From contig NC_060060.1 of assembly GCF_020283565.1 (NCBI RefSeq), positions 62,001-126,000 of the forward strand: DNA of 64,000 nucleotides. The letters are read 5' to 3'. Source of the stretch: Trifolium pratense (lineage: Eukaryota > Streptophyta > Magnoliopsida > Fabales > Fabaceae). Both the position numbers and the translations under genes were made by a program. Below, in pieces: positions 44,681-56,400 of the stretch (within the stretch, counting starts at the first letter, position 1; each line of letters opens with the position of its first letter). The notes beneath the pieces were generated by a model that saw nothing but the letters and a program-made list of their open reading frames with translations, was not told where the DNA came from and made no database searches.

Positions 44681-46926
44681 TAAAAAAATCTCTCTTCTTC
44701 TTTTCTTCTTCAAAACACACAGTCTTTCTGGTTTTATCTAGCAACCAAATAAGACAAAAACAATTAAGAAAGGAGAAATTGCCACTTCCTACTCTTCTTT
44801 TCTCTTCTTCATCATTTTCTTTTTCTTCTCAAATGTCAACTTGTTTTCTTCATCTTTATTATAGTTTTTCTGATTTAAGTTTTCATTTTTCTTTTTCCTT
44901 CAATTTAGTTCATGTTTATGTTTTATTTTTTGTGTTGTCTACAAATCTGAGTTAGTTGATTTAATATTTTTAGTTTTTGTACTCTGGTTCTACTTCTAAG
45001 TTCTTTTTTAGTTTTATTTTTTATTTCACTTGCTATGTTTTGAAATTGTTGTTCTTTGTTTGGGATGTAGCCCTTACAAATCCATCCTTGAACCCGTAAA
45101 TCCAATCGACCCGAACATATGTATGAAAAATTTAGGGATTAATTGATAGAGATTAATTTAAAGCAAAACTAAAATTTTTAAGAATTAGTTTAAGATAAAA
45201 TTAAAATTTTTTATTCAAAACTAAAAGTTTTCATTATTAAACTGAAATTTTGCCCAAACTTTATTAATTTTTTTGACTCTACCACCAAGCGGGTTGGACG
45301 TTTTGGTCCACAGCACCCATTTTCCACCCCTTGAGCACATCAATAATTAAGATTCTTTTTGAGAAAATTTTGATATACATAACAACAATTTTGTTCTATC
45401 CCTCAAAGGCAACTGGCCCTTTTTTTTTTGTTTCATGCATTGCATGCATGCCACCCAAAATCACATGTTTCGAGACAAACAGGAAATATACTATTAGTGT
45501 ACTTCGGGCACTACTAGTTATGTAAAAAAATAAAATAAAATTTGTATTAAAAAATACAACAGTTTGATCATTAAAAATTGAATTCAAGATTTTCAATATG
45601 AATATTTTTTTTATTAAGGTCATTAATATCTGCCCTAAGGATCATGTTACCATTTGCTTATATTATATTATAAAAATAATAATTCATGCGTTACAAATTA
45701 TAAGTAAAAGAAATTCACATATATATATTAAGAAAAGTAAAATATAATAATTTGAAGTATGATTTTTTATATTTTTTTAAATAAATTTCATGAAAAGATA
45801 TAATTTTTTTTATTATTCATTGGTTATGGAAAACAGAATAGAGAGAAAAAATTAAATATAATTTATATTTAATTTTATAAGAATAAGTAAAAATGATAAA
45901 AATTTGTCTTTTCTAATTATAATTTGAGACAATAAATAGCATTTTCTTTCTTATAATTACAGAGGGAGTATTTTTTTTTTTAACTAAAACACTATTCATA
46001 GTTACTTAAACCACAAAAGCAACTTTCAATTAATTAATTGTAATAAAACAAAAACAGTATCAATCATGGAGATGAAAATATTATTCAAAGTGACTAAGAC
46101 TTAAAAAGAAGAATTCATGATTGATCATTGAACATATTATTTTGAAAGAGAAAGAGACACTAGTTTAGAAAACTAAATGTACGTAATAAAGGTATTTTAA
46201 TATTTGTATAGTCAATCAATAATGTTAAAATATAATATAAAAAAATCCAATATAAAATGTATCTTTTTGTTTTCTTAACTAATGTCAGATTAGAGTACAA
46301 GTTAACAAGACTCTTATTTAAATACACACTTGAAAAAATGCCAAAAAGGAAAATAATTAAATATATATAATTTTGAAATAAATATATATTACATATTTTT
46401 GTTGACAAAAGTGTATGCATTTAAATAGTGTGTTTAAATTTTTTTTTTATTAATCATGACTTTGATATTATAAACTACTATTCAAGTTGCATTTGAAGAT
46501 ATATTATTTAATTAACTATTCAAGTTGCATTTGAGTTCATCTCCTTTAAGGTTTATAAAATTGGTTAAGCTAGAAACTCTTTAAAGGTTTATTTATATAT
46601 ACAAATTAAATCTTATATATTTTGTGGAGACATAAAATCTATATGATTAATAAATAACGGGGTACAATTTAACTTCGATCCATGATGAATACTATAATCT
46701 AATGAGGTACACCCAATATATGATTTTAGTACACAAGTCTCCATAATCATTATAAACCCATAGTTAGATCTACTTTTGTTAGAAATTAAGAAAAGTGATT
46801 CTAAATATATATACTATAATTATAATTATATATTTGGATGTTTTCGAGGTTAATTTTATCTTCAGAATATAATGTAACGTGAAGTTAAGATCAAATGTTT
46901 TTGTCTCTTCATATTTATTTATTTTT
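44681..46926. other. Intergenic, no gene recognised
   Basis: AT-rich. A Stowaway-like right end (ACAGAGGGAGTATT) is at about 45959-45972 without a clear partner. Nothing else supported. Confidence 0.5.
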
Positions 46927-47108
46927 AGGGTCATGTTAACATGTGCCCTAAGGGCACATGTTAAGATATACTAAAATAGAAATTCAATATTTAATGATAC
47001 AAGAAATTTAATGCTACAAAAGTCAAAATGCACAAATTAACATTTAATAATTTCTATTTTTGTTTCCTTAACATGTGCCTTAAGGGCACAAGTTAACATT
47101 CTCCTTAT
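46927..47108. mobile_element. MITE with palindromic GCACATGTTAAG ends
   Basis: Left ATGTTAACATGTGCCCTAAGG then GCACATGTTAAG and AAAATAGAAATT; right AATTTCTATTTTTGTTTCC, CTTAACATGTGCC, TTAAGGGCACAAGTTAACAT. The terminal inverted repeat is about 58 bp and each end is itself palindromic (GTGCCCTAAGGGCAC). Located about 130 bp downstream of the UGT stop, so it may lie in its 3' flank. Confidence 0.8.
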
Positions 47109-47237
47109 TTTTATTAGATTCATCATTCAAAATCACTACGTATATTATCAACAACATAATCAATGACACACTAAATTTGTGCTTAGAAATTCACTTTTCT
47201 AAGCTTATTCCATTTAACTAGTAGTAGTTCCATACTT

Positions 47238-48677
47238 TCAAGCAAAAAGAAATGGGGAATTTGGAGATAAACTATTCCATGAAGCATGCTCCCTCCATGA
47301 ATCTCCTAACATTTTCAAGTCAACAAGAGAAGATCCACCTCCTCCTCTTGCCTCTTTAGCACTTTTTTTCATCTTCAAAATCGTATCTCTAATCTCCTTC
47401 CCTTTTTCTCCTTCCATTAACTCCTTAACTCGCTCCCCTAATTCAATCCCACTCACAAATCCATTTTTTGACTCGTTCAATTCTAATGCTATTTTCTTTT
47501 CTTGTACTAAAATCACTCTATTCAACTTCTGCTCTGCATAAAGTGGCCACGTAATCATTGGAACTCCTTCGCATACAGCTTCCAACACCGAATTCCATCC
47601 ACAATGAGTTACAAAACCACCAATCGAGTCATGTCTTAGTATTGCACCCTGTGAAGCCCAATTCCTCACAACAAGTCCCTTCTGCTTTGTCCTTTCTAAA
47701 AACCCTTCTGGCAACAACTCCTCCAAACTCACATCATCTAACTTCAAGTCGCCTCTAACAACCCACAAGAATCTTTGTTCACTTTTCTCCAATCCAATAG
47801 CCATCTCATGCAATTGAGCTTTAGAAAATCTCCCCATACTTCCGAAACTCAAAAACACGACGCTTTGACTTGGCTGCGAGTCAAGCCAACTTAGGCAACC
47901 ATTTTCATCTTTTTCGGACGAGGCTGAAACTGAAACCACAGGTCCAATGCAAAATATCGAAGGAGTGATTCCATCGGGAACACATAACCCATCTCTCAAA
48001 GCTTTAATTGCTTTTCTTTCGATAGCATCAAAAGTGTTTACAATAATCCCATCACTTTCCCTCAAAGTTTTAGCCGATTGAAGCAAAACCTGATAACTTG
48101 GACTCGCGGGATCCTTTCCTTCATCTGGATAATCATCTTTTGATAACCTAGGTAACCCGGGAAGTTCAATAGGTGTGTGGATGCTATAGTCCTTAACGGC
48201 TATTGTCGCGTTTTTGTGAAAAGTTGGAAAGTTAAGGAAAAGTGATAGAAGAGAAGCTCCTGAGGTATAGTAAAAGTAAGTTGGGATTTCAAGATTGTAG
48301 GTAACTTGTGTAGCACTATAGTTGAGGAAATCTAAGATAATAGCTTTGAGATTTGAAGTTTTGGCTATTGATTGAATAATATGTTGAACATGGTGGTTAC
48401 TACGAGGGGAAAGTTCAAGGGTTTGTAAATGAGGTGGGAGAGTAAAAGTGAATGAAATTGAAGGTATATAGTGGAAATTGATTGTGGGAAATTTTGAAGA
48501 GATAGAGGATATGTATTGACATGTGGAATCATTGATATTATTTTTGTTTGGTGGTGTGAGGATTAGAATTTTTATGGAAAATGAAGGGTTGTGAGTTAGT
48601 ATAAGTTTTCCTAACTCAACCATGGACATTAAGTGTCCACTTCCAAAAGCTGGGTAAAGAACTATGGTGTCCTTCAT
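47238..48677 (-). CDS. UDP-glycosyltransferase, UGT88-like
   Basis: Family 1 glycosyltransferase, expected to transfer sugar from a UDP-sugar to a small hydrophobic acceptor in the cytosol. 479 residues, single exon, no lesion. N-terminal acceptor domain with catalytic His15 in FGSGH and the partner Asp116 in LDFLN. The C-terminal donor domain has the 44-residue PSPG box at 340-383, from W340 through HCGWNS (358-363) to AEQ (381-383), ending in Gln, which usually goes with glucose specificity. Known: legume UGT88E members glycosylate (iso)flavonoids; substrate here is inference only. The ATG is preceded by a short leader and a TATA box. No neighbouring gene of the same pathway is in the window. 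Confidence 0.95.
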   Translation of the reverse strand: MKDTIVLYPAFGSGHLMSMVELGKLILTHNPSFSIKILILTPPNKNNINDSTCQYISSISSKFPTINFHYIPSISFTFTLPPHLQTLELSPRSNHHVQHIIQSIAKTSNLKAIILDFLNYSATQVTYNLEIPTYFYYTSGASLLSLFLNFPTFHKNATIAVKDYSIHTPIELPGLPRLSKDDYPDEGKDPASPSYQVLLQSAKTLRESDGIIVNTFDAIERKAIKALRDGLCVPDGITPSIFCIGPVVSVSASSEKDENGCLSWLDSQPSQSVVFLSFGSMGRFSKAQLHEMAIGLEKSEQRFLWVVRGDLKLDDVSLEELLPEGFLERTKQKGLVVRNWASQGAILRHDSIGGFVTHCGWNSVLEAVCEGVPMITWPLYAEQKLNRVILVQEKKIALELNESKNGFVSGIELGERVKELMEGEKGKEIRDTILKMKKSAKEARGGGGSSLVDLKMLGDSWREHASWNSLSPNSPFLFA

Positions 48678-48753
48678 GCTTGAGAAAAAGATTAGGTAGA
48701 ATCTATTTTTTTTTCTTATGAGTCTTGTGATTTCTAAGCATGGGAGTGAGTGT

Positions 48754-48761
48754 TTTTATAG
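48754..48761 (-). promoter_or_regulatory. TATA box of the UGT gene
   Basis: CTATAAAA on the minus strand, about 77 bp upstream of the ATG, followed by an A-rich leader. Confidence 0.65.
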
Positions 48762-50233
48762 ATACTTTTTGTGTCCTATATGTGTCATATTATTAAAATG
48801 TGATTGATTGATATACCTTTGCAAATTGCCCCCAATTTGCATTTCTTTTTTATTAAATTTCTTCATTTTTGTTTTTATTAATCCACTAATTTTTAGGAGA
48901 AATAGGCTTGATAATTCCAAATTCAACAATAAAATTAGTAAAATCTAATAAAATAGTTTTCATAAAAAATTAAAGTCGAATTATTTGGATAATTCATTCT
49001 AAAATAAAGTAATTATAACTATATGAACTCAATGCGTTGATTGTCATATTTTATAGTGCCGGTGCTAAGTTTGTCCAGCACTATGCAACAACTATAATAT
49101 ATCATTTATATTCAACAACGTTTCTTTTGTTTTTAATGGCATTATTTATATTCAAGATCTAGAAGTATATATATTTTATTATAGTGTGTTATTGCTGTTT
49201 TATTTTAAAGTGAATTTTATTAGAAGAATAAAATAATAAAGAAGTCACAACATTCATTTTTCTTCTTTTTACCAAAACTTAATATAATATCCATACATTT
49301 CTCTTTAAAAACATAATATACATACATCTCTAAATAAAATAATGTTCATCACAAAGTTATGGGGAATATAAAAACCTATATTTTATATTTAAATATTTTA
49401 TATTTTATATTTAATAATTAAGGATATTTAAGTAATTTTCTTATTTATTGAGGGGTACGGATATCCGTGGGCGTGGATATACCATTAAACCCACATCGGT
49501 ATCCATTATGCAACAGATAGTTTAAATATCAATTTATTTCATCCGTGGATATCCGTTAAGTTATCCACCCCATATCCGCGGCGGATTATATTCACAGATA
49601 TCCGTGCGTATGAATATTTTTGTCATCTCTATCTATATTATATGCCCCATTTATCAGAAAGTTTTGTTTTAACAGTTTGTTTAAAATTAGTGTTTTTTCT
49701 CTATTTTTGAAAAGAAAAAACAAAGAGATTTTTAAAATGGTTGACTAAATCTTCAATTTTAAAATGGTCGACTAAAACTTTAATTTGAACAAAAAAAGTA
49801 CATTTAAGCGGTGATTTTTAAAATGGTTAACTAAAAGTGTTTTTCTTTTCCCTACTAGACATCTGCCTATTTCCTGTGATTCTGATTCCCAGTTAATACC
49901 TTCGTAGGTAAAACTGCAGATAATATGGCACGCGCTAATGAGTCTATAAATAAGACTCATTAGGATGTTGAACTATTCATTCAAAAATTAGCATTAACAA
50001 ATGGAGAGGATCCCAACTCTGATTAATGCTAATTAACCTTCTTAAAAAAACATTAATGCTAATTAAATTCACGTACTGATTATTAATGCTAATATTTTAT
50101 AGTTGCCATTACTTTTAGATGTGAATCTGACATTAATTAATTCTTATTTATAGAGTCATCTTTTGCCGATAAAAAAAAAATTCTTGTAATGAGCTAAATT
50201 TATATCGACTTGGATGTCGTGAATGTCTATAGT
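48762..50233. other. UGT upstream region and repeat debris
   Basis: AT-rich. About 49450-49615 is GC-richer with repeated ATATCCG words on both strands (GGATATCCGTGG, GGATATCCGTTAAG, CATATCCGCGG), a dispersed repeat fragment. No gene. Confidence 0.5.
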
Positions 50234-50764
50234 CACTACAAGAATACATTGATTTTTTGACTGATTTACTATTTACTTACTGACGGTTTTAGCCCCCATT
50301 AAGTTTTTGATGGTCTAAGCCGTCAATAAGTAAGAAAAAATCCGTCAAAACATTAAAAAATATTTTTTTAAAGGGACATGTAATTTAGTGACGATCTTTT
50401 TGTCATTGCACATGGATTGTTGGAGAGGAGATTGGAGAATTAATTAATGAACTTTATTTAAAAAAATTAATGAATATGAATAATTCTGTTTTTTTTTTAA
50501 GAATATGAATAATTTTGTTTATAAATTAATAAATATAATAATTTTAATTTTAATAAAAATTACTTAATTAGTGGCGATCAAGGCCGTCGGTAAATTCCGT
50601 CTCATACTTTTTGGCGCTTTTGGCCATCGGTAAATTTACTGGAAATCATTTTTATGACGGATGTAGGCCGTCAGTAATAATAGTCCATTTTCTTTATTTA
50701 CTGACGGCTTTTACTAGTTTACGAGGGCCAAAAACCATCAATAATTAAGTGTTTTCTTGTAGTG
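50234..50764. mobile_element. Non-autonomous CACTA element
   Basis: Ends CACTACAAGAATAC and (other strand) CACTACAAGAAAACAC, flanked by the 3-bp duplication AGT (50231-50233 and 50765-50767). Subterminal GACGG and CCGTC words (e.g. TGACGGTTTTAGCC, GGCCGTCGGTAAAT). 531 bp, no transposase. Confidence 0.88.
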
Positions 50765-50893
50765 AGTATTGTGTGGGTCCATCCACAAATAGAAATGTTG
50801 TATAAATTAATAAAAAATGAAGAAAAAAAATGAGATGGGAAAATAATCAGAAAGAAAGAAAGAAGAAGAGTTACCGTGTAATGGGCTTGAGCC

Positions 50894-51054
50894 GATGTGC
50901 TAACCAATATCTTTGAGGTACTAACTAGTTAAGGAACTAATTGGAAAAAAGATTCTTGGAAATTGTTTAATGTATTTTAAAAATATAAATAATATTTTTT
51001 CAATGCAAAATTTATTTTTAAAATTTTCTTAACTAATGCTTAGAGAAACTAGTT
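50894..51054. mobile_element. Probable MITE, GTTAAGGAA family
   Basis: Left GTGCTAACCAATATC...ACTAGTTAAGGAA and right TTTTCTTAACTAATGC...ACTAGTTTGCAT form imperfect inverted ends around an AT-rich core. Related to 46927-47108. Confidence 0.5.
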
Positions 51055-51160
51055 TGCATGAGTGCATGACCCTTAAAACAATTGCAATGCAATTGTAAAA
51101 CTGCTGTAACAACAGTGTATGAAAATGGAAATTGGCAGCTGCAAAAGAAATAATGAGTGT

Positions 51161-51688
51161 TTTTTTTATTTTTAATAAGCAAAAAAATGAATTATAAGGA
51201 GTACAAGGGGTACTCAACCCTTACAATTCAGAATAGATCACTTTAGATGCGTTGAAAACAATCTAAAGAATTATTACGCCATTCAAAGAAAGCTAAAGTA
51301 ACATTGTTCCGTGTTCGGCCTATAAACCAAAACCAAGAAAAATAAACAATTTGCTCCACCAAAGATGATATTTTGACACAATCTCCTCTAAAAATAATGT
51401 TATTATGCGTACGTCAAATACTCCACGTCGTTGCCAACCAAATTATATGACGAATTCGCTTGTTATGATTGTCTTTTGCTAATTCACAAAACAAAGAGAA
51501 ATGACTTGTAACGTCCTCAAAAGGGATGACATTAGTGTCCAACCAAACAAATATTTTCTGCCAAATTTGTGAAGTAATGCAGCAAGTGAAAAAAATATGT
51601 TGTATGTCATCTACCTCTTTAAAGCAAAATACGCAACTTCTCTCATGATTATTCGTGATAATACCTTTACGAAATAAAGTCTCTCGGT
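51161..51688 (-). mobile_element. 5'-truncated LINE, zf-RVT tail
   Basis: Flanked by a perfect 16-bp duplication AAGAAATAATGAGTGT (51145-51160 and 51689-51704). The minus strand reads RETLFRKGIITNNHERSCVF, CFKEVDDIQHIFFTC and IIWLATTWSI, the zinc-binding C-terminal domain of plant LINE reverse transcriptases, then a 3' UTR and A-tail (T-run at 51161). The 23 residues before RETLF in the open frame are host flank. Closely related to the LINE at 58.8-60.8 kb. Confidence 0.9.
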
Positions 51689-51852
51689 AAGAAATAATGA
51701 GTGTGAAATGGTCTCCTCCCATTGTTGTAAAATAATAGTAAGTACTAAAGTGCAAAAAAAAACAATGTGTCGTGAAAAAGTAGTTCCCTTGATAGGAGAA
51801 GAAAATTTGATTTTGTTTTTGGGTGGTGTAGGGGATTTGGATTATGTGAAGT

Positions 51853-52007
51853 TGACTGCATGCGGTCAGTAAATTTGGACAGTCTGATCAAGATCAGACG
51901 GCTCAAATTTTAAGGTAAGATTTTAATTATAAAATCTTACTTTAAAATCAGAACCATTCGATTTTGATCGGACGGTTTAAATGTGGTCGACTGCATTGCG
52001 GTCAGTA
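51853..52007. mobile_element. MITE with TGACTGCATGCGGTCA ends
   Basis: Left TGACTGCATGCGGTCAGTAA and right CGACTGCATTGCGGTCAGTA are near-palindromic and inverted to each other. Inside, CTGATCAAGATCAGACGG pairs with GATTTTGATCGGACGG on the other side. About 155 bp. Confidence 0.75.
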
Positions 52008-52099
52008 TATTTGTGAATTCAATGAACCCCTTGTGGAGGATGTATGTTTTACACAAACATTCTTTTGTGTCATGCTTTATGGTCTAGGATTGCATGCAT

Positions 52100-52170
52100 G
52101 CAGTCATAAAATGGCTGCAGTGTGATTGTCCGATCAAGATCAAACGATCCTGGTTTATTTACAATATTTT
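52100..52170. repeat. Half copy of the same MITE
   Basis: GCATGCAGTCATAAAATGGC followed by GATTGTCCGATCAAGATCAAACGATCC matches one end of 51853-52007; no second end found. Confidence 0.6.
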
Positions 52171-52195
52171 TGAAACTATTATATGTATTTTGGTC

Positions 52196-52290
52196 GGATA
52201 GCCTAGTAGCTAGAAATTTTACCCTTAATAAGGTGGATAAGTGAAATTTCGTACCAGCTGCATATAATATGTGATGTCCCTTACCAACTG
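52196..52290 (+). repeat. SINE-like repeat
   Basis: GGATAGCCTAGTAGCTAGAAAT (A-box-like), GGTGGATAAGTGAAATTTCG (B-box region, decayed) and ATAATATGTGATGTCCCTTA. A related relic is at 31245-31335. Confidence 0.5.
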
Positions 52291-52375
52291 AATTAATTAT
52301 TTTTATTAGTAAAATGCTCCCTCCGGCCTTATTTATAGGCAAATTTCTCTTGTTTCACGCATATTAAGAAAGTTG

Positions 52376-53013
52376 CTATTTTTTTATTACATAGAGTGCA
52401 AAAGCCCAAAGAAAAGAAACTACAACGGAATTACACGAGGAATAGACATTCCCATAGTATCTGCATGCAACAGATGATTGAATTGAGTCGGACACGACTC
52501 ATAAAAACAAATATCTGAATCCAAAGAGCAATCAAGATTGACTAACGCATCAGCACACTGGTTAGCTTCACGATATGAATGTCTCACCACTAAATTCCAA
52601 TCCAAATCAATGAAAGTGTGAATCTTACTCACCAACGCTCTACCCATAAAGATGCCTTCTTTGTTACTATTAATAATATTAGCCACCAAGTGAGAGTCCA
52701 CGTTGACTTCAATAGCTTGAAACCCCAACCTTCCAGCAAGCTTCAATCCTTCTAACACTCCCCAAAACTCCGCCACATACGCGCTACACTTTCCAATATT
52801 CTTTGCATAACCACCAAACCATTCTCCATTGCACCCTCTTATAAGACCACCACAACCAGCTATTCCATTATCCTTGCACAACCCATATGAATTCATCTTT
52901 ACCCACCCATATGGTGGCGCTTTCCAGTTTATCCAAATAGTGTCATACTGAACTTCACTAGCAATTTTGTTAGCATGAACAGCCAGCTTATATTCTTTCA
53001 CAACATGTGCCAT
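52376..53013 (-). pseudogene. LINE-derived RNase H fragment, active site damaged
   Basis: An open frame of 197 residues (53013-52423) covers an RNase H (RVT_3) domain. It has GCGGLIRGCNGEWFGGYA, AEFWGVLEGLKLA, VNVDSHLVANII and a late ANQCADALVNLD. The first catalytic Asp, normally in a TDG motif after KxN, is replaced: the sequence reads KMNSYGLCKDN. The Glu (AEFW) and second Asp (VDS) remain. The T-run at about 52375-52382 is the likely A-tail of a minus-strand LINE. No reverse transcriptase upstream, so a 5'-truncated copy. It could be a standalone RVT_3 gene, but the changed active site and setting argue for debris. Confidence 0.75.
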
Positions 53014-53039
53014 ATCATGGAATTGGATTCCATGAATTC

Positions 53040-53222
53040 AGGAACCATGCAGTCAGGCTGCAGTCAGTAATTTCCAACCGTACGATCAAAATTGAACGGC
53101 ACAGATCTTATGCAGTTTTATTTTTTAAAATAATAAAAAATCTGACTTTAAAACCTGAACCGTCTGATTTCAATCGGACAGTCCATATCTTGCTGACTGC
53201 ATGCAGTCATGATTTTTGACTG
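53040..53222. mobile_element. MITE of the GACTGCATGCAGTC family
   Basis: Left CATGCAGTCAGGCTGCAGTC, right GACTGCATGCAGTCATG, with CCGTACGATCAAAATTGAACGG pairing with CCGTCTGATTTCAATCGGAC. Just 3' of the RNase H fragment; third member of the family within 1.4 kb. Confidence 0.7.
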
Positions 53223-53442
53223 CACATAATCTGCATCCGCCATATCATGCGTTGGAAACAGAGGCCTTTGGAAAAGAACGCAATAGTATTCGTAGTAGTT
53301 ACCAAACCTCACTTTTTTCGTTGACAAAGTACAAAACCTCACTTGAAAAGCTCATATGTGTGAATAGTTCCAAATCAAGTTCCAAATATGTCCAATAGTT
53401 TTCTCTTCCATTTTCAGTTTTCCTTTGCATTTTCATAACGAA

Positions 53443-56400
53443 CACTACTAGAAAAGCAGGATTTAGAGTCGGCCATAAACCGACGCTAAAGGGTCAAAAA
53501 CCGACGCTGACATGCATTTAGAGTCGGATTAGCGTCGGTGTCGAGGCTGAGTCTAAAAGGCGCGAAGCTAAACTGTAGCGTCGGACTTAGGCCATCCGAC
53601 TCTACTTTAGAGTCGGTGGAGCCGATTCTAACCCCGACTCTATTGCTGGCCGACGCTTTATATGTGAATCTCAAAAAAGTCAACAAAATCATATGGCTTC
53701 GGCCCTTCCGACTCTAAAGTCAAAGTTTGTAAAGTCAACATTTTCCCTAGAGTCGGTCTATCCGACGCTAAATTGAAAAGAAAATAAAAAAAAATCGTTT
53801 TCCAACCTGTTTTTTTACAGTCTTGCACCTGGTACAAAGAAACTTACAAAACAACAAATCCAACACAAAAAGTTAAATTGCAAAAATAAGATCATTCAAA
53901 ATAAATTAATACTATCTTATAAAATAAAATGGCATTAACTCAATTGCATCCAGTACCTGCATTCCCATCATGCTAGATAGACATTTGTTACGATTACGGG
54001 ATATCATCCCATGCATGACATCTCAAAGATAGTAGCCATAATGAAATAATTGAGAAACAAGAAACATTTGTGAACAAGATCTTCAAAGTCTTGACCACAA
54101 TAACTTTTTACCTAGAGATGAGAAGTCTTGACCTAAGAATACAAGGTGTACTAAAACGTTACCATTACAAGACCAAAGCCCAACCAAAGAAACATTAAAG
54201 GACTACAAAACACTAGAAGAAAGAACTTAAAAACACCCAGCTAGCTACAACAAAACACCAATAAAGTGTCAAAGCAAAAATTAAACTAGCACCAGTAGCA
54301 GCAATAATCCCAAACAGATGGATACACTAAGGGAAAAACGCCATAAGCCTGCACCTAAAAAAACAGAAAACCAGAAACAAATACACAGGAAAAGAGCTAG
54401 AGAAAAAACAACACATAAAACAAAAAGCATACATTAGTAGTGATGCTTTGTTTCTATGACCAAGAATTCCAACATAGTAGACTAGCACTTAATCAATTAT
54501 GAATCTTACAAGATATCTAAACAAGCAACACACTCAACCAAGTAGAACAGAGAATAGAACCGAGATGAAATAAGAATATAAATCATTAAAATATGAGGGA
54601 ATGAAGAAAAATTGAAAAGTTTTACCAATGACAGTACACAAACATTATTTTCCACTGCTATATGAGTGTGATTCTGTCCGCAAATCCTAGCTCCTTGTAT
54701 ATTTGATCACTTTCCTAATTATATGCAGTCAAATAAATTAGCTGATAACAAGTGAATGATAATTATGAGATGAACTATGTGCCTTTGTCAAAACATATGT
54801 CATTCTAATAATGCAAAATTAACATGTGTACATATACATATACATATATTATACATATACGAATATAATATTGATTAATGCAAACTTAAAGAACTTACCA
54901 CTCCAGTGGTGCTGTAAGAGGCGACGGTGAACTTCTGATCGGAGTTATATAGTCCTTTGTCAAAAGATCTAAAAGCAAATAATGATTTTGATTTTAGCTA
55001 TGATAAAAATATAATCGAATCAATAACGAAGAACAATTGATTCATCTCTTGATTCTTCAACAAATGAACAACAAATGACTCTACATAATTAGCAAAATCC
55101 AAAGAGAGAGCCATTGAAGTACAACTACCCAAATGGAAAACTAGACTTTATATGAGTTATGATAACAAATTTAGTGTTCACAAGTAAAGCATAATTAAAA
55201 ACAAATCTAGTATTCACAAGTGAAGCATCTGACTTACTTCCAAAGCTCACAAATAGCTTTCCACACAAGCAGAATTCAATACCTTCAACCAAATGGAATA
55301 TGAATTAACTTAGAAGTACCAAAATAATGTTGCACATATCAAATATCTAAAATACAGCTTACATAAGAATTAAAAACCACCTTATGTGGTATGTTTCTAG
55401 GAGCTGCTGTATATTAGTAAGACCTATTGATGGAAAGCCCAAGAGCACTAATTTACTGAAACTAAAAAATTAAGATAATGAACCCAATTTAAAACTAACA
55501 TCTCAAATCAATTAACCAATTCAACCAAACCCATGATGAACTCAATAATGAAATTAGAAAGCTTTAATTAATTTACCATATTATCAAAACCATCACGTAA
55601 TGATTGAAAAAGCTTGAGGAGAATATGGTTGATAAACCTCAACCTTGAGCATGTAAAACATGGCAGTCACTCTTTTGCAACCACATGTACATCATGTGTT
55701 GCATCAATGATTCTTCAAACCATTGGGGTCATAATAGAAGCAACACTCTATAAATTTGCTAATCACAAACAAAACTAAAAGAGTGTTTCAAGATATTTTC
55801 AGACACCATTAGTATTGAACCATGAAAAGGCCACCTTAGACATTACCTTCTTGAAATCTTAATTTGTCAATGGTTCATGACATTATCTCCAACCAAGGGC
55901 CAAAAATTACATGGTAGTCTTTCATTTCATTTAATTAAAACACATGGTAGTCTTTCATTTCATTTAATTAAAACACATGGTAGTCTATGTTTCATTTAAC
56001 ACATAGTAGTCTTTCATTTCATTTAATTAAAACACATAGTAGTCCTTGAGATGAATTCGGCCAATGGTAACATGAAAAACACTATTATCACTTTGATTGT
56101 TTTTACTTTCTCTTTTTGCAGGAAGGACCATTGTGTTTATTTAATTACTAAGTTTATACCATCAGCCAAAATGAACACTAACAAAAATCAGTAACGTATA
56201 TAGTGACAGAAACAATAGTCAGTTCTAATTCAGAAAAATCACATGCTCTAACAATGTGCTTCTACTCAAAAGAATTCCGCTAAATCCTCGGAAAAATCAT
56301 ATGAAGTTTTAATTTTTTTATAAAAACTGAAATATATTTTAACAGATTAAAGTAAAATTAATCAAAGGCTAAATTTATTTGCATAAGAGTTATTAAAGAG

